The notes: a model not told the origin generated them from the letters alone. A stretch of DNA of 64,000 nucleotides from Macrostomum hystrix (GCA_950097015.1 CATNEN010000038.1:25333001-25397000), one strand, 5' to 3'. Positions 44,355-56,661 are shown, numbered from the stretch's first letter. Translations and numbers: made by a program.

Positions 44355-47300
44355 ATGTCTAGTATGCACGCGCGCAGTCTTCCACGGGTGCGGGAGGCAC
44401 TGGAGAAGGCTGAAAGGGTCCGCTTCTATAAGCAGAGAACCAACAAATACACGGACGAGGTGCGCCTAATGAAGGCTCTCACCGGGCTGGAGAACCAGCG
44501 CATTGCCGCGCTGGCAAGAATCAAAGAGGAAACAATGGACTTGCGAATGCAAGCGCTGAACATTCGCGACGAGGAGAAGGCCTTCCTGGATTCCGACACG
44601 GCTGGTCTAGACGAACTCAAAAGAAAGGTTGAGATCAACAAACAGAGGACCTTTCAACAGGAGGCTAAGTACAAGCCAAGTAAGATTAGTCTATCGCCTC
44701 ACATTAGAATGTCTCACTCTCGAAGCATTGTTGTGTCCTCACTCTCGAAGCATTGTTGTGTCCTCACTCTCGAAGCACCGCCGTGTCTTCGTGTAACTCG
44801 AAGTAATATCGTGTCTGACTCGAAGCCCTGTCGTGTCTCACTCGAAGTAATATCGTGTCTCACTCGAAGCCCTGTCGTGTCTCACTCGAAGCCCTGTCGT
44901 GTCTCACTCGAAGCCCTGTCGTGTCTCACTCGAAGCCCTGTCGTGTCTCACTCGAAGTAATATCGTGTCTGACTCGAAGCACTGTGGTGTCTCACTCGAA
45001 GCACTGTGGTGTCTCACTCGAAGCACTGTCGTGTCTCACTCGAAGTAATATCGTGTCTCACTCGAAGTAATATCGTGTCTGACTCGAAGCACTGTGGTGT
45101 CTCACTCGAAGCACTGTGGTGTCTCACTCGAAGCACTGTCGTGTCTCACTCGAAGTAATATCGTGTCTCACTCGAAGTAATATCGTGTCTGACTCGAAGC
45201 ACTGTGGTGTCTCACTCGAAGCACTGTGGTGTCTCTACTACTTACTACTTACTACTGGCGGGGGGCGAGACGCCGCGAATAGGCCGCGAGGCCCCTATCG
45301 CAACCCCAAGGTAAAAGGAAGGTGGCCTCAGCCTTGGGGGTGCGCCCACCCCACGCCAGCAGTCGGCAGGTTCGCCGGGGAGGCGTCGGCGACCTTCATC
45401 CGGCCGGTGTCACGGACGAAGGCGCGAAGGTCTCGGATGTTGTCCGGAGTGGTCAGTTCGTCCATCCCTTGCGGGTGGCCGAGGTGCCAGTTGCGCGCCT
45501 TATCGAAGTAGGGGCAGAATGTCACGTGATGCGCAGCGGTTTCTTTACCTATGCCACAGAAGGGACAGGTGGGGGAGCAGCCAGTTTGTAGCGAAATGTG
45601 TCTCTGGAAGAAGCCATGGCCCGTGATGACCATGCACATCTCCCTGAGGTCAGTTCTATTAAGTGAAATCAAAAAGTCAGAGACTTTTCGGTTAATGATC
45701 GGCATGGCCATACGGGTCTGCCTATAGTCGGTGCAGCTACTCCAGTGGAGCTGGTGTTGCTGATTTAGCCACCTGTCAACAGTGCGGTTGATGAGGGATT
45801 TAGGTACCGGTACCCTGATCGGGCGGTGGTTGTTGTCCGGGTTGCTGCCATCCTTGGCGAGTTTGTCCGCGAGTTCGTTGCCAAGGATGTTGCTGTGGCC
45901 TGGGATCCAGATTAGGCTGATCCTGTTAAGGACCGCGAGTGACTGCAGGTCTCGGTGGCAGTCAGAGACCGTCCGAGTGGAGAGTTTGACGGCAGACAGA
46001 GCCTTGAGGGCGGCTTGACTGTCAGAATAGATGCAGATGTTGAATCTGCTGACGTTGGCATTGAGGAGGTGTTTGGCGCATTGGTTAATGGCGTAGATTT
46101 CGGCTTGGAAGACCGACGTGTTCTCACCAAGGTGAAGGCTCTCCTGAAGGAGCGCCTTACCCTCATGGAAGATGGCAATGCCTGCTCCGGCTAGGCCGTT
46201 GCTCAGCGAGCCATCGGTAAAGCAGTGGATACCCTGGCTGCGCTGGTTTACGCCGACGTCCAGCTGAGTGCTACCACGGTCAGGGATGACGGCGCTAAAA
46301 CCCCTCCTGAGGATGAGGGAGGGAGGCTGGCTATCCACATCGTTGGGGTCGATGTGGATGTGTGCAAGGTCACGGCGGACATAGTCCAGATGCGGAATGA
46401 GAGATTTGTCAGGAATAAATCCGGTTGGCGTATTCTTAATGGATTTATCGCAGATAAGCCGGTAGGCGCACTTCATAGCCTCCGCCCTAATAAACAAATA
46501 GAGCGGAGGCATGTTTAAGATAGTATTAAGGCCCTCGTATGGGGTGGAGGGGTACGCACCTGCAATGGCACGGCAGATGCTGCCCTGCAGCTGGTAGAGT
46601 CGGTCGCGGGCGGTTTTCTGTTCCAGTACGCTGGACCAGATGAGGCTCGCATACGTAATACTCGGTCTAATGATACCGGTGTAGATCCAGCGGACCGTTC
46701 TCGGGGTGAGGCCCCAGGTCGGTCCAATGGCCCTACGAACTTGGGCGAAGCAGCGTTTTGCTCGTCCGATGATGTTTCCAAGGTGTTTTGTCCAGCGCAG
46801 ATCGTGCGTGAGCGTTACACCTAGGTACTTGGTTTCCTTTTCGAAAGGGATGTTCCTACCATACATGGTGAGGTTTTGCATGTCCCACTTACGTTTTCGA
46901 GTGAAGACAATTGCTACCGTCTTGGTGACGCTGATTTTGAGGCCATGCTGGGTGGCCCAGTTTCCTGCCTTGTTGGCGAATTGCTGTAGCAGGTTACGCA
47001 GGGTGCTGGTGTCTGGCCCGCTGACCACCGCGGCGACGTCATCGGCATAGCCGGCCCTGGTGACACTGCTAGGTACATCAGCCGTCAGGAGCTCGTCCAT
47101 GACGAGGTTCCAGAGCAGCGGGGTAAGCACACCGCCCTGGGCGCCACCTTTCATCACTGCGCGGGTGCAGGTGATGTTCATGAGCGTGGAGGTAACGGAT
47201 CTGTTGCGGATCATGAAGTCGATCCAGCGAGTTATGCTGGGTCTGACGCCTCTGTCTGAAAGGGTATCTCTGAAGGAGCCAAAGTTGACGTTGTCAAAGG

Positions 47301-50300
47301 CCCCTTCGATATCAACAAACAGCCCGAGAGCGAGTTGCTTGCTAAGGATGGCTTTCTCAATAGCAGAAGTAATAACATGGAGCGCGTGCTCGGTAGTTTT
47401 ACCAGGTTGGAAAGCGAACTGGTACTTACTAATGGGGGCTGACCGCAGGTCGCAGTCTCGGAGCCTCCATAGAATGAGCCTTTCCATCAGCTTGACGCAG
47501 AAGGAGGTGAGGCTAATGGGGCGGAAAGATTTCACGTTGGTATAGTCGCCCTTCGCAGGTTTGGGGATGAAGACAACCCTGGAGGTTCTCCAGGTGGTAG
47601 GTATGTAGCCTGTAACAAAACAGTCAATGATCAATTTTGAGAGAGCTTCAGAGAAACTCTGAAGTTTAAGCGCCTCCTGTAGGATACAGGGGCTGATCTT
47701 GTCCGGGCCTGGGGCCTTAAAAGGCTTGAAGGAGTCAGCCGCTAGCCTCAGCAGGCTCGGCGAGGCGCATTGCTGAAAGAGGTCGCGATCCTGTGGTCTG
47801 TGGTCGTTCACCACATTTTCGGGGTTTTCAACCTGTGGAAAACAGGTAGAGAATAACAGATTTAAGGATTCTTCTGCGGTGCTGGTGTAGTTACCGTCCA
47901 GATGCAGGAGAGAGTTGCACTGAGCGAGGTTGTCGTGCCTGAGTGACCTGATCAGCCGTGCCGTAGGGTGCTGACCCTCCAGGCTGGCACAGTAGGCCTT
48001 CCAGGTGTTCTTCTTCGCCCGTTGGATGCTGCTTTTGTAGATCCTTAGGGCAGAGTGGTAGTTCTCCCAGTCCACCGGGGTGTTGCTGCTGTGCGCAAGG
48101 CGTTGCAGCCGGCGCGAGGTCTTTTTCAAGCGGGTGAGCTCGGGGTTCCACCAGGGCGAATATTTCTTCCTGTGCTTTACCTTGGGGGCGTTTTCACGAA
48201 TGGCGGTATGTAACAGGTTAGTGAGAGTATTGCAGCGGTTTTCGATGCTGGGCAGATCAGTTCCCTGCAGGGCCTCGGTTGCCTCGGCCAGGAGGTTGCT
48301 TAGGTCTCTGCGGAACCCGGGCCAATCAGCCTTCTTCAGGTTGGGGCGGTCGGCGCAGGGCAGGCGGGATCCTTCGGCGGAGATTCGGTACTGAATGTAC
48401 GAGTGATCCGAGAGCGAGGGTATGTCGTCCCTGACCATCCAGTTCTGGACATGGTTCAGGGCGTTACTAGAGGCCAAGGTTAGGTCTATAACATCACGTC
48501 TGTTAGAAATAACAAAGGTGGGCTTTCTGCCTCTGTTGCAGATATGCATGGTAGAGGCGTTAATGAAATCATGCAGTGTTGTGGGCATTGGCATCACAGC
48601 TAATGATGAGCTTCCTGTTCTCCAGGTTGCAGAAGTCAGCCAGCTCTTGCAAGCGTGGTGGCGGGACCTCCTCCTGGATGTCTAGGTAGGCAGACGCCAG
48701 AATTACGTCGAAAGCAGCGAAGGTACATATGTCCTTAGAGCAGTACATGGGCATCATGGTGACTGGTATGTCACTTTTCACGAGGGCAATAGCCCTAGGA
48801 GTTTCATCGGTACAATAATAAAGGGTTTGGTACCCGTTTGGCAAACAGGCCGGCTTGCCTCTGCGGGTATATGGTTCCTGAATGAGGTAGATATCAACGT
48901 CTTTTCCATCGAAGACGCCGGTTAGATTATTTGAGGCTGCAGTTGCATGATGCAGGTTGATCTGGACAATGTGCAGATTTAGCGCGTTACCAGTAAGCGA
49001 AGAAAGTGTATTACTGGTAGTATTGCGTGTTGAAAGATCATCACTGGGCTGGCCCGTGGGACCCGCCCTCAGACGATCACGCCTCATCATGTTTCAGATG
49101 GCATGATGCTGAGAACATGCTTACGCATCGTTCTCTGAGCCATCCGAGCTCTCGGATTCCCCTCGGCGTCGCTCGCCGCCGGTGTGCCTGCGCCTGGACA
49201 GGATGTGGAAAACGACCTTCCACGCTCCCATGTAGACGGCGAACTCGCTCCTCTGCAGGGCGGCCTCCCATTCGGCAGACAGTCCCATGTAGAGCGTCTT
49301 GCCGGCTGCATCCTTGGCGGGGACCTCCTTGAAGGCCCGGATTCCGTCCTGCGGTAGGTCGGGGTGTTTGCTGAGGAGTCGCGCACGGATCTCCTCGATA
49401 GTTCTCGGGCCCGAGTAGAAGGCTCGGTAACGCTTGCACGGTGGCGGGGGGCGGGCTCGCTCAACGACGATCTTGGGAAGGGCCAAGTCGTCGAGGTCCC
49501 ACTCGATACACTGGAGGCAGGCGAGCGCCTTCTCCAGGTAAGCCTCGTCCTTAAAGGTGAGGATGATATTGCCGTTGGCGTAGCGAATCGACTCGATCTG
49601 AATGTCGAGTGTGTCATTGTCCCAGAGGAAGCTGTCGATCTTGTTGGTGGCAGCTGTCGTCTGGGTCTCGCTCAGCGTTCCGCTTTCGGCGCGGATGCAG
49701 ATTTTAAACTTCGGCTCGGCCGCAACCTTGGCGTACGAGCCGGTGGTCTCTTTGCCCTTTGTTCTTTTCGGGTCAAGGGGGGTGGCGGTGCGGTCATCCG
49801 GCTGCTGCCTCTTCCGCTCCGAGTTTTTCACGTTGGGCCTATTCGGCCGTCGGTGGGTGACGAGGCGGTAGTCTTCGACGGTGGGCTCACCCCGTAGGGG
49901 GGTGGAGTTGAGTGCTCCGGGTTGGAGCTGAGAGTTTACCGCGGCGTTCGCGGCAGTTGGGTTTTCCTCCGGGTTGGAGGGTTGGGGGATAGACGGACCC
50001 CCGTCCGCGGGAATTGACGGCTCCCGAGCCGAGTCAGGATTTGTTGTAGTACTCATGCAGTGCTGGAAAGGTGAGGCGAAAAATATAGAAAAATGGGTGG
50101 GTAACCGGTCGGGGGCTAGATAAACCCCTAGCCAGCTTCCGAGGAAGCTACCCTCCGCCGCGGTAAACAGCATTGGGCTTTGGGTTGCCGTCTTTCGGTA
50201 GGGATTGCTCCCTTGCGAGGCTCGGGCGGCCCCCAGTCCACACTCTGCAAAATCAGGGGCGGGGGCTGGTGGCAGGTTTGGGATAACGGTGCCAGGTCGT

Positions 50301-52430
50301 GTCTGTGGTGTCTCACTGTGGTGTCTCACTCGAAGCACTGTCGTGTCTCACTCGAAGTAATATCGTGTCTCACTCGAAGTAATATCGTGTCTCACTCGAA
50401 GCCTTGTCGTGTCTCACTCGAAGCCCTGTCGTGTCTCACTCGAAGCCTTGTCGTGTCTCACTCGAAGCCCTGTCGTGTCTCACTCGAAGTAATATCGTGT
50501 CTCACTCGAAGTGCTTCCGGGACTCTCTCGAAGCACAACTGTATCGTGTCTCTCATTCACTCGCACTTAAATACAGACTCGTGATCGTATTAAAATCTCA
50601 TAGAACGCATTCGAGAAGAGTTCGTGCAGCGCTACGAGCGTTGGAAAGCAGAAGACGCCGAAGAGGACGATTGGAGAGTCGACATACCACCCAGGGAGCC
50701 TCGAATCCGGCTTAACGAGCAGCTAATTTACCCGGCCAAGCGGGAGCGCAAGCAGAACCGGCGTCAGTACCTGGAGATTACGCGACGACCGGATTCGAAG
50801 CTGGGCACAAAAGCCGTACTTCGACTGCGCGATTTATACACGGAAGACCGCACAGACGCTGACAAACTGTTCTTCGAGGAGCTCGAAAGTGAGCTAAGCG
50901 CCAGGTCTGAGATAGACAGGCAGCAGCAGCAGCAGCAGCAGCAGCAAATGTCCTATGTTCCTGAGCGGCTACCGCAACATCCAGAAGTGTCACCGTTTGT
51001 GACCCAACAGCTGGGCCTGGTGCAAGCAGTGCAAGCACAGGTAATGATTTCACTGTACACTTCACTGGATGAGACTAAAGTAATTAAAATGAGATTTCCT
51101 GTTTCGGCAATAACGCATAGGCCATGCAGAGAATACTCAGTCAGATTGAGTCCACCAGACGTTCGATTCGCTTCTGGGAGGTGCCGGCGAGTGAGTGGAC
51201 TCAGGAGAAGCTCAACGAGTGCCACAAGAGAAGACGATACCGGATTCGTCGACGAAAACAGCAACCTGTTAATTCTGATCCTCAGCTTCAAGAACAAAGC
51301 GCCGAAGATGCCGACGATGAAGAGGCCGCTGACGATGCCGAAGGGAACGAATACACTGACGAATACGCTGACGGTAAAGTTCGCTTCCGGCAGTCTCGTC
51401 AGCGTCGAATGACAAAATGGAAAACGAGTCAGTATACCAGCGGAGAGAACAGCGAGAGCAGCGACGGTGAGTAAAGAGAATCCGCTTCTGTTAGATTAAA
51501 TGCAGTCGATTGTAGACCCATCAACTAACGCGAACACCGCAGGCGAGTCAGCGGCTGCAACTGATGAGAGCGGAGGAGATGAGCGCGACCGAGTGCGCAG
51601 GCGCAGCAAGCGTCTCAGCCGGGGCTTCAATACAGACGACTTCACTAAGCGTCGGCAGTCGCTTCTGAACGAGCTGGACGAGGAGGGCGTCAGCCCCGAG
51701 GAGCGGCAGAGGCGAATGCGAGAATTCGAGAAGGCCTGGGCGGAGGTGCTGAAGTGCAAGTACATTCGCGGCTACGAGCCTCCGGATATGCGCCTACCGG
51801 AGGGTCAAACTGCCACGGACTTTGTGTTCGGCGAAGCGCAGGTACGCCATAAACTCAAGGGATGATTTAGCATGATCCTCTGCTAGCTTCTAATAAATAT
51901 TCGCTAATTAAACGTATTTGGTTCTGTATTTTTACGATTTCGGTATCTCCACGTCTCACTGAGCTCGATTCAGCGGTGAGGTCACAGTCAAACCAAGAGG
52001 GCCAACCCCCAAAGCAGGCACAGTGATAGTGTGCACTACCTGACGATGCTCAGGTATCAGTCGAATGGGCAGACTGACATCAAGACAATTCGTCACTACC
52101 CACAGACCCCTCCTAGGAAACGAAGCTTTTTTAAAGTCTCATCTAGTCCCTGAATATTCTTAAACTGCGAAACTTAAACTAAAATTATTTGCACTTTTCA
52201 TGATCGTCTATATCTAGGCTCGCGTGCTGGAGAAAATTGTGGAAGAGGCTGCGGCGGCGGCTGGTCCAAGCGATGCTGTCGAGGAAGATCAGATGGAGCT
52301 GGAGGCAGCTGGCGAGAGCAGCAAAGATTCGGGCATCCGAATTGCCGATTATCCCCCTAGGCCAGGATGCGATGAAGAAGCCAGCAAAAGTCTTAACCCG
52401 ACAGCCAATCAGCCATCTGAAAATCTATAA
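44355..52430 (+). CDS. Unrecognised charged coiled-coil protein, five exons
   Basis: Exons 44355-44679, 50604-51040, 51121-51466, 51543-51841 and 52218-52430 join in agreeing phases into 539 residues; all introns are GT-AG. I do not recognise the family. It is strongly charged and predicted helical: [20 protein letters not shown] at the start, [20 protein letters not shown] at the second exon, a Q9 run, then [20 protein letters not shown], an acidic stretch ([18 protein letters not shown]), [20 protein letters not shown] and [16 protein letters not shown], ending in an acidic, disordered tail. No signal peptide or membrane segment. Coding exons 2-5 are compact, while intron 1 (5.9 kb) is swollen by a minisatellite and a retrotransposon. 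An ATG at 44187 is an alternative start. Confidence 0.75.
44690..45235. repeat. 22-bp minisatellite, left part
   Basis: CACTCGAAG(C/T) followed by ACTGTGG, CCTGTCG or AATATCG and TGTCT, repeated every 22 bp. Interrupted at 45236 by a retrotransposon; resumes at 50304. Confidence 0.95.
45328..49090 (-). pseudogene. ORF2 of the non-LTR element, broken in the endonuclease
   Basis: ATG at 49090. APE-type endonuclease starts with [18 protein letters not shown] and [14 protein letters not shown], reaches [12 protein letters not shown], then hits TGA at 48569-48571. The other frame resumes at [20 protein letters not shown]. About a dozen residues normally present there are missing, so a small deletion caused the shift. 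Downstream is intact: endonuclease end ([10 protein letters not shown]), RT with [10 protein letters not shown] and catalytic [10 protein letters not shown], RNase H ([39 protein letters not shown]) and a C-terminal [18 protein letters not shown] cluster, stop at 45328. This copy should be unable to move by itself. Confidence 0.9.
49121..50056 (-). CDS. ORF1 protein of the non-LTR element
   Basis: 311 residues from ATG at 50056 ([14 protein letters not shown]); an upstream in-frame GTG/TTG extension is unlikely. The N-terminal half is P/N/T-rich and disordered, with a basic stretch ([11 protein letters not shown]). The second half has an RRM-like pattern ([32 protein letters not shown]) that probably binds the element RNA. 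No CCHC knuckle is seen. It ends 30 bp before the ORF2 ATG. Confidence 0.75.
   Translation of the reverse strand: MSTTTNPDSAREPSIPADGGPSIPQPSNPEENPTAANAAVNSQLQPGALNSTPLRGEPTVEDYRLVTHRRPNRPNVKNSERKRQQPDDRTATPLDPKRTKGKETTGSYAKVAAEPKFKICIRAESGTLSETQTTAATNKIDSFLWDNDTLDIQIESIRYANGNIILTFKDEAYLEKALACLQCIEWDLDDLALPKIVVERARPPPPCKRYRAFYSGPRTIEEIRARLLSKHPDLPQDGIRAFKEVPAKDAAGKTLYMGLSAEWEAALQRSEFAVYMGAWKVVFHILSRRRHTGGERRRGESESSDGSENDA
50304..50530. repeat. 22-bp minisatellite, right part
   Basis: Continuation of 44690-45235 in the same phase family, ending near 50530, about 75 bp before the acceptor of exon 2. Confidence 0.93.
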
Positions 52431-52967
52431 CTTTAAATACGAATTTAGGTTACTAGACAAGAAATCCGTTGTGAAAACCGAATCAACAATTGAGCCAAAT
52501 TGCTAAATACGATTTCGAAGGTTCCGCCGTTACTTCACATGCTTTGTTCTTTCGTTCTCGTTTCGGAGTATTAACTTCTGCATAAATACTGCATGCTTTT
52601 TAAAGAGACAATCTGAAAATATTTATATCGAGTAATTTATTTGTTTGCCTTGTTTGTTTGTATGAGCGACAATTGTGTACTACACATTATTTTTGTACGG
52701 CTTTATGAAAAAAGCTCTCGACACAAAAACAAGTTTTATATTAAGGTAAATATTATTTTGTACATTAAACAAAAAATAACAATAATAATTGCAGGAGAGC
52801 TGCGGACAATGGCACACCATTTGGTGCCACTAGACTAGACGCAGCAAGCGAGGAGGCAATTCTGCCAATTTCGCTGACACTGGTGTACGCTGGTGTACAC
52901 TGGTGTACCCTGACTTTCTCATCGTCAGGCAGTGTACCCCTTCACTGTGCCTTGGAGGTTGGCCCTC
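51997..52967. repeat. Inverted pair of a diverged ~50-bp segment
   Basis: GAGGGCCAAC...GGCACAGTGA...CACT(A/G)CCTGACGATG at 51997-52058 recurs inverted at 52915-52967, with a few substitutions and one short indel. The pair flanks the last exon (52218-52430). Likely an interspersed repeat in two orientations. I could not define its ends or family. Confidence 0.6.
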
Positions 52968-53523
52968 TAGGGCGTAAGCCCCAAGCCTTCTCTCGGCGGC
53001 TGCGCCCCAAATAAATGTGGCCTCGCCTGCGGCTGGCTGAACTTAGCACAGGCCTACTCGCTTTCCACTCCCCACTGAACACTAAAGTAGAAGAGGGTTT
53101 GTTCAAATCTAAAGCACTGAGAGAGGAGGCCAGAGCTGTGGTTAATTCAACTCTGACGCAATAGCCAGACACTGTACATCTAGATAGGAGGAGAGGCCGG
53201 GCTTATCGCTGTACACGGGGGTGGGGCTGCCACTGCGGGGATAGGAAAAGAGGCCTGGCCTATCGCTGTGCAATGGGGGGTAGGGGCTACCAGGTTGGCT
53301 AAGCATTTTGGTAAAGGAACCGTTATTACTTATCTCACGCCGCCGCGAGAAGGAAAAGATGGAGTGGGGTGGGTTATTAGCCATCCTTGTTATTTAGTAT
53401 TAACAGGTAATAACAGAATAGCCGCACATGAGGTATATAAAAGCCACAACACTGGAGCTTAAGTCGGGGGGGCATACTGCATCAATGGTGCTGGTGAGAC
53501 GGTTTTTTTCTGCTCTGCCAACA
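52431..53523. other. 3' flank, with short local repeats
   Basis: Contains a 12-bp GGTGTACACTGG-type repeat at 52879-52912 and a diverged duplication of about 60 bp at 53175-53290 (AGAGGCC...TATCGCTGT). No further gene seen. Confidence 0.5.
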
Positions 53524-54018
53524 TCTGCCAGCGGCGGTCAGCAGGAACCGTCACCGTGTGCCAGCGGCGGTCAGCAGGAACCGTCACCGTCTGCCAGCGG
53601 CGGTCAGCAGGAACCGTCACCGTCTGCCAGCGGCGGTCAGCAGGAACCGTCACCGTCTGCCAGCGGCGGTCAGCAGGAACCGTCACCGTCTGCCAGCGGC
53701 GGTCAGCAGGAACCGTCACCGTCTGCCAGCGGCGGTCAGCAGGAACCGTCACCGTCTGCCAGCGGCGGTCAGCAGGAACCGTCACCGTCTGCCAGCGGCG
53801 GTCAGCAGGAACCGTCACCGTCTGCCAGCGGCGGTCAGCAGGAACCGTCACCGTCTGCCAGCGGCGGTCAGCAGGAACCGTCACCGTCTGCCAGCGGCGG
53901 TCAGCAGGAACCGTCACCGTCTGCCAGCGGCGGTCAGCAGGAACCGTCACCGTCTGCCAGCGGCGGTCAGCAGGAACCGTCACCGTCTGCCAGCGGCGGT
54001 CAGCAGGAACCGTCACCG
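53524..54018. repeat. 33-bp minisatellite, 15 near-perfect copies
   Basis: TCTGCCAGCGGCGGTCAGCA plus a 13-base end, repeated 15 times; the only change I noticed is GTG for GTC in the second copy. GC-rich, with several CpG per unit, in an AT-rich neighbourhood. Period 33 leaves three plus frames and one minus frame open. No start context, splice or domain supports translation. Confidence 0.97.
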
Positions 54019-54079
54019 TCTGGCGGTTCGTATAAGTTTCTTATTTTTATTTTTAGGTTTTTTGAGTACAACTAACTGT

Positions 54080-54720
54080 TAATAGTAATAACTTTTGATT
54101 AGCTACAGTCAAAGCAAATATTTTTGCTGAATTACTCTTCTCGCTCTAAGAAAAGAAAAAATAGTTTTCTGAGTGCAGCAGCGAGTTTTATTCGATACAA
54201 AACTGAGTAAAGAATTTTTGAGCATTTCTGCCAGCGTTTTTAGATTCAAAAATATAAGAAAATACTTTGAGCAAAGCTATTAGCGTTGTTTACTATAAAT
54301 TGTAACGTTTTTTCAAGCATTCTTGCAAGCAGTATTCAATAGGATTAAAAAATAAATGAAGACTGTTTGAGCATACGTTGCTGCTAAATTTTTTTGTATT
54401 CCAAACTAACAAAAAATTTCCAGCATAGCTGCAAGCGTAATTAGATTCAGAACTAGATAAAAAATATGTTGAGCATAGCTAAAAGCGTTATTCTTTTTTG
54501 TTTTTACTTTTTTGAGCATTTCTTCAAGCGGTATCGATTCAAAAATTTATGAAGACTGTTCGATCAGACGTTGCTGTTAGCGTTGTTTTATTTTCGAAAG
54601 TAAAGAAAATTGTTTCGAGCAATGCTGTAATAGTTATTAGATTCAAAACTAGAAGACAACATTTTAATCCTAGCTAATTGCATTACTCTTAAAAAATTAG
54701 CGTTTTTTTCTTTTTTTGAA
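54080..54720. repeat. Old, degenerate tandem repeat
   Basis: Variants of TTGAGCATAGCTGCAAGCGT followed by TTAGATTCAAAA recur roughly every 60-70 bp, heavily diverged. Confidence 0.6.
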
Positions 54721-54894
54721 AGCATAATGACTCGAATGAGAACATGAAACTTAAGAATACCGCTAGATATCTATGGATGATATATCAGGAGAAATTCTTT
54801 CTTCTCCAGGAGAAAGAATGATATTTTGTAGGTAATCGCATAATGCTTTCAGGGAATTTTTAAAGAGGGTAGAATGATTTATTAAAGAGGGTAG

Positions 54895-55381
54895 AATGAT
54901 TTATCGAAGGGGAAGCATGAATTATCCAGGGGGGGAAGCATAAATTATCCAGGGGGGGAAGCATAAATTATCCAGGGGGGAGCATAAATTATCCAGGGGG
55001 GGAAGCATAGCATGATACATCAAAGGGGTAGCATGATATATCAAAGGGGTAGCATGATACATCAAAGGGGTAGCATGATATATCAAAGGGATAGCTTGAT
55101 ATATCAAAGGGGTAGCATGATATATCAAAGGGGTAGCATGATATATCAAAGGGGTAGCATGATATATCAAAGGGGTAGCATGATATATCAAAGGGGTAGC
55201 ATGATATATCAAAGGGGTAGCATGATATATCAAAGGGGTAGCATGATATATCAAAGGGATAGCATGATATATCAAAGGGGTAGCATGATATATCAAAGGG
55301 ATAGCTTGATACATCAAAGGGGTAGCATGATATATCAAAGGGATAGCATGATATATCAAAGGGGTAGCATGATATATCAAA
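54895..55381. repeat. 22-bp and 21-bp minisatellites
   Basis: 54895-55008: GGGGGGAAGCATAAATTATC units. 55010-55381: GGGGTAGCATGATATATCAAA every 21 bp, about 18 copies, with GGGATAG and TACATC variants. The two arrays share GGGG(G)(A/T)AGCAT and are probably related. Confidence 0.95.
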
Positions 55382-55385
55382 ATGT

Positions 55386-56640
55386 TTATATTTTCTCGGC
55401 ATCAGATGACAATTGAGATTAAGTTCATCGCCAAAAGTTAACAATCCACGATTCTGTCAAAGCAGTGCAAAAAAGTCGCGAATCTCAGACTCCGTCATGA
55501 GGCTGTTTCCCATTGCTTAGGCTCTCAGCGTTCCTCTGAAGATTCTACCATCACCGATGCGCTTGCACCGATGCGGAAACAGATTGGAGAGAGAACAGGA
55601 TAGTCGCTATTAAAAGTGGCGGTCACAGTTGATGGGGCCTGGAAGACATTTCCTAGGAACAATCCCCAAGATCGTCGCTTGCTGTAGACGACGTGAAACC
55701 CATGCAAGTCGATTCATTCGTTAGGGTCCGCGGACATTGGAGTGTTGTTGGGATGAAATTCCTCGTAGCTGCACTGCCGGCCTGTGTATTCACAAAGACG
55801 AGAGGTCGGTTGGGAACATTATATTCCCAAACGGGACTATGCATGGTGGATGATCCGATTTGATAAATAGCCCTTAACAATACAATAACACGACAATAAG
55901 ACGTTAGAACAATAAGACAATAATTATAGCAGGCGCATATACCAACCTACGATCACCGGGTCGGTGTCCTACCAATCGTTTCAATGTATAGGCCTAGCAA
56001 CGGGCTGAATATAATCAGCGTTGGTGAATTGGAGGATAATTCGAACTTCCGAATATTTTTAATTTGGAGAGGATCGAGATTCCGTCTTAATTCTCACTTA
56101 GCGACCATATTGATAAAGTCTATAAGAGTCGAGATCAACAACTGCGAGATTAATTGCCATTTTGACAGATAAAAAGAACACGGCATAATATTTAATGACT
56201 GACACAAAAAGCTTACACGCATGAATGAACGCGCGGAAAAGTCTGATTGATAGCGTTATTGGTTAGAGTAAATTGATAGAAAAAGTTGTTTTATATTTTA
56301 ACTAGCTCTTCCATGCCCTTACTAATTTAATCTAGCTGTCAATACCCCTGTTGTTGATGCAAATATATTAGGCCAAAAATATAATAAATATCATAATCAC
56401 CGCATTTTTCGCTGCGATATTTGCGATGTATTACATTTTCCGGCTAAATTGTATATTCGGGTGACGGGTGCCTGGCCTCTTTGGGCGCTGCCAATGTATA
56501 TATTTAGAACAGAAAAAATTCCGAATATATATTTTGTGATTTTTTTACTTTTATTGTAAGAATTTTTTGTTCTTTTCTAGTTTACTGTGATGATTCTTAT
56601 TCTGCAATTCAAATAAAATTTAAACCGTCAAGTATATCGT
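55386..56640. other. Intergenic sequence with weak coding-like traces
   Basis: 55500-55880 is less AT-rich and has short open stretches on both strands, but stops interrupt each. No family can be assigned; possibly a decayed transposon. The rest shows nothing. Confidence 0.35.
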
Positions 56641-56661
56641 CGTTGGCACGTTGCAGCAAAC

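Larger units (their letters stand above)
45236..50303 (-). mobile_element. Non-LTR retrotransposon with RNase H (I/R1/LOA-like group)
   Basis: A 5.07-kb minus-strand element with ORF1, ORF2 (endonuclease, RT, RNase H, cysteine cluster) and a 3' tail of AGTA/GTA repeats at 45236-45256. It is GC-rich compared with its host. It is inserted in the 22-bp array; TGTGGTGTCTC occurs at both borders (45225-45235 and 50304-50314), but the array itself contains this string, so borders are uncertain by some 20 bp. EN plus RNase H places it among I, R1 or LOA-type clades; the exact clade needs a tree. ORF2 is broken. Confidence 0.93.

Noticed and set aside
53428-54082. Repeat protein of the 33-bp array
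   Set aside because: Several frames on both strands are open at once; no start, splice or domain support. Kept only as a repeat.
55500-55880. Transposase-like fragment
   Set aside because: Stops in every frame and only a vague VDG-type motif; too weak to name.
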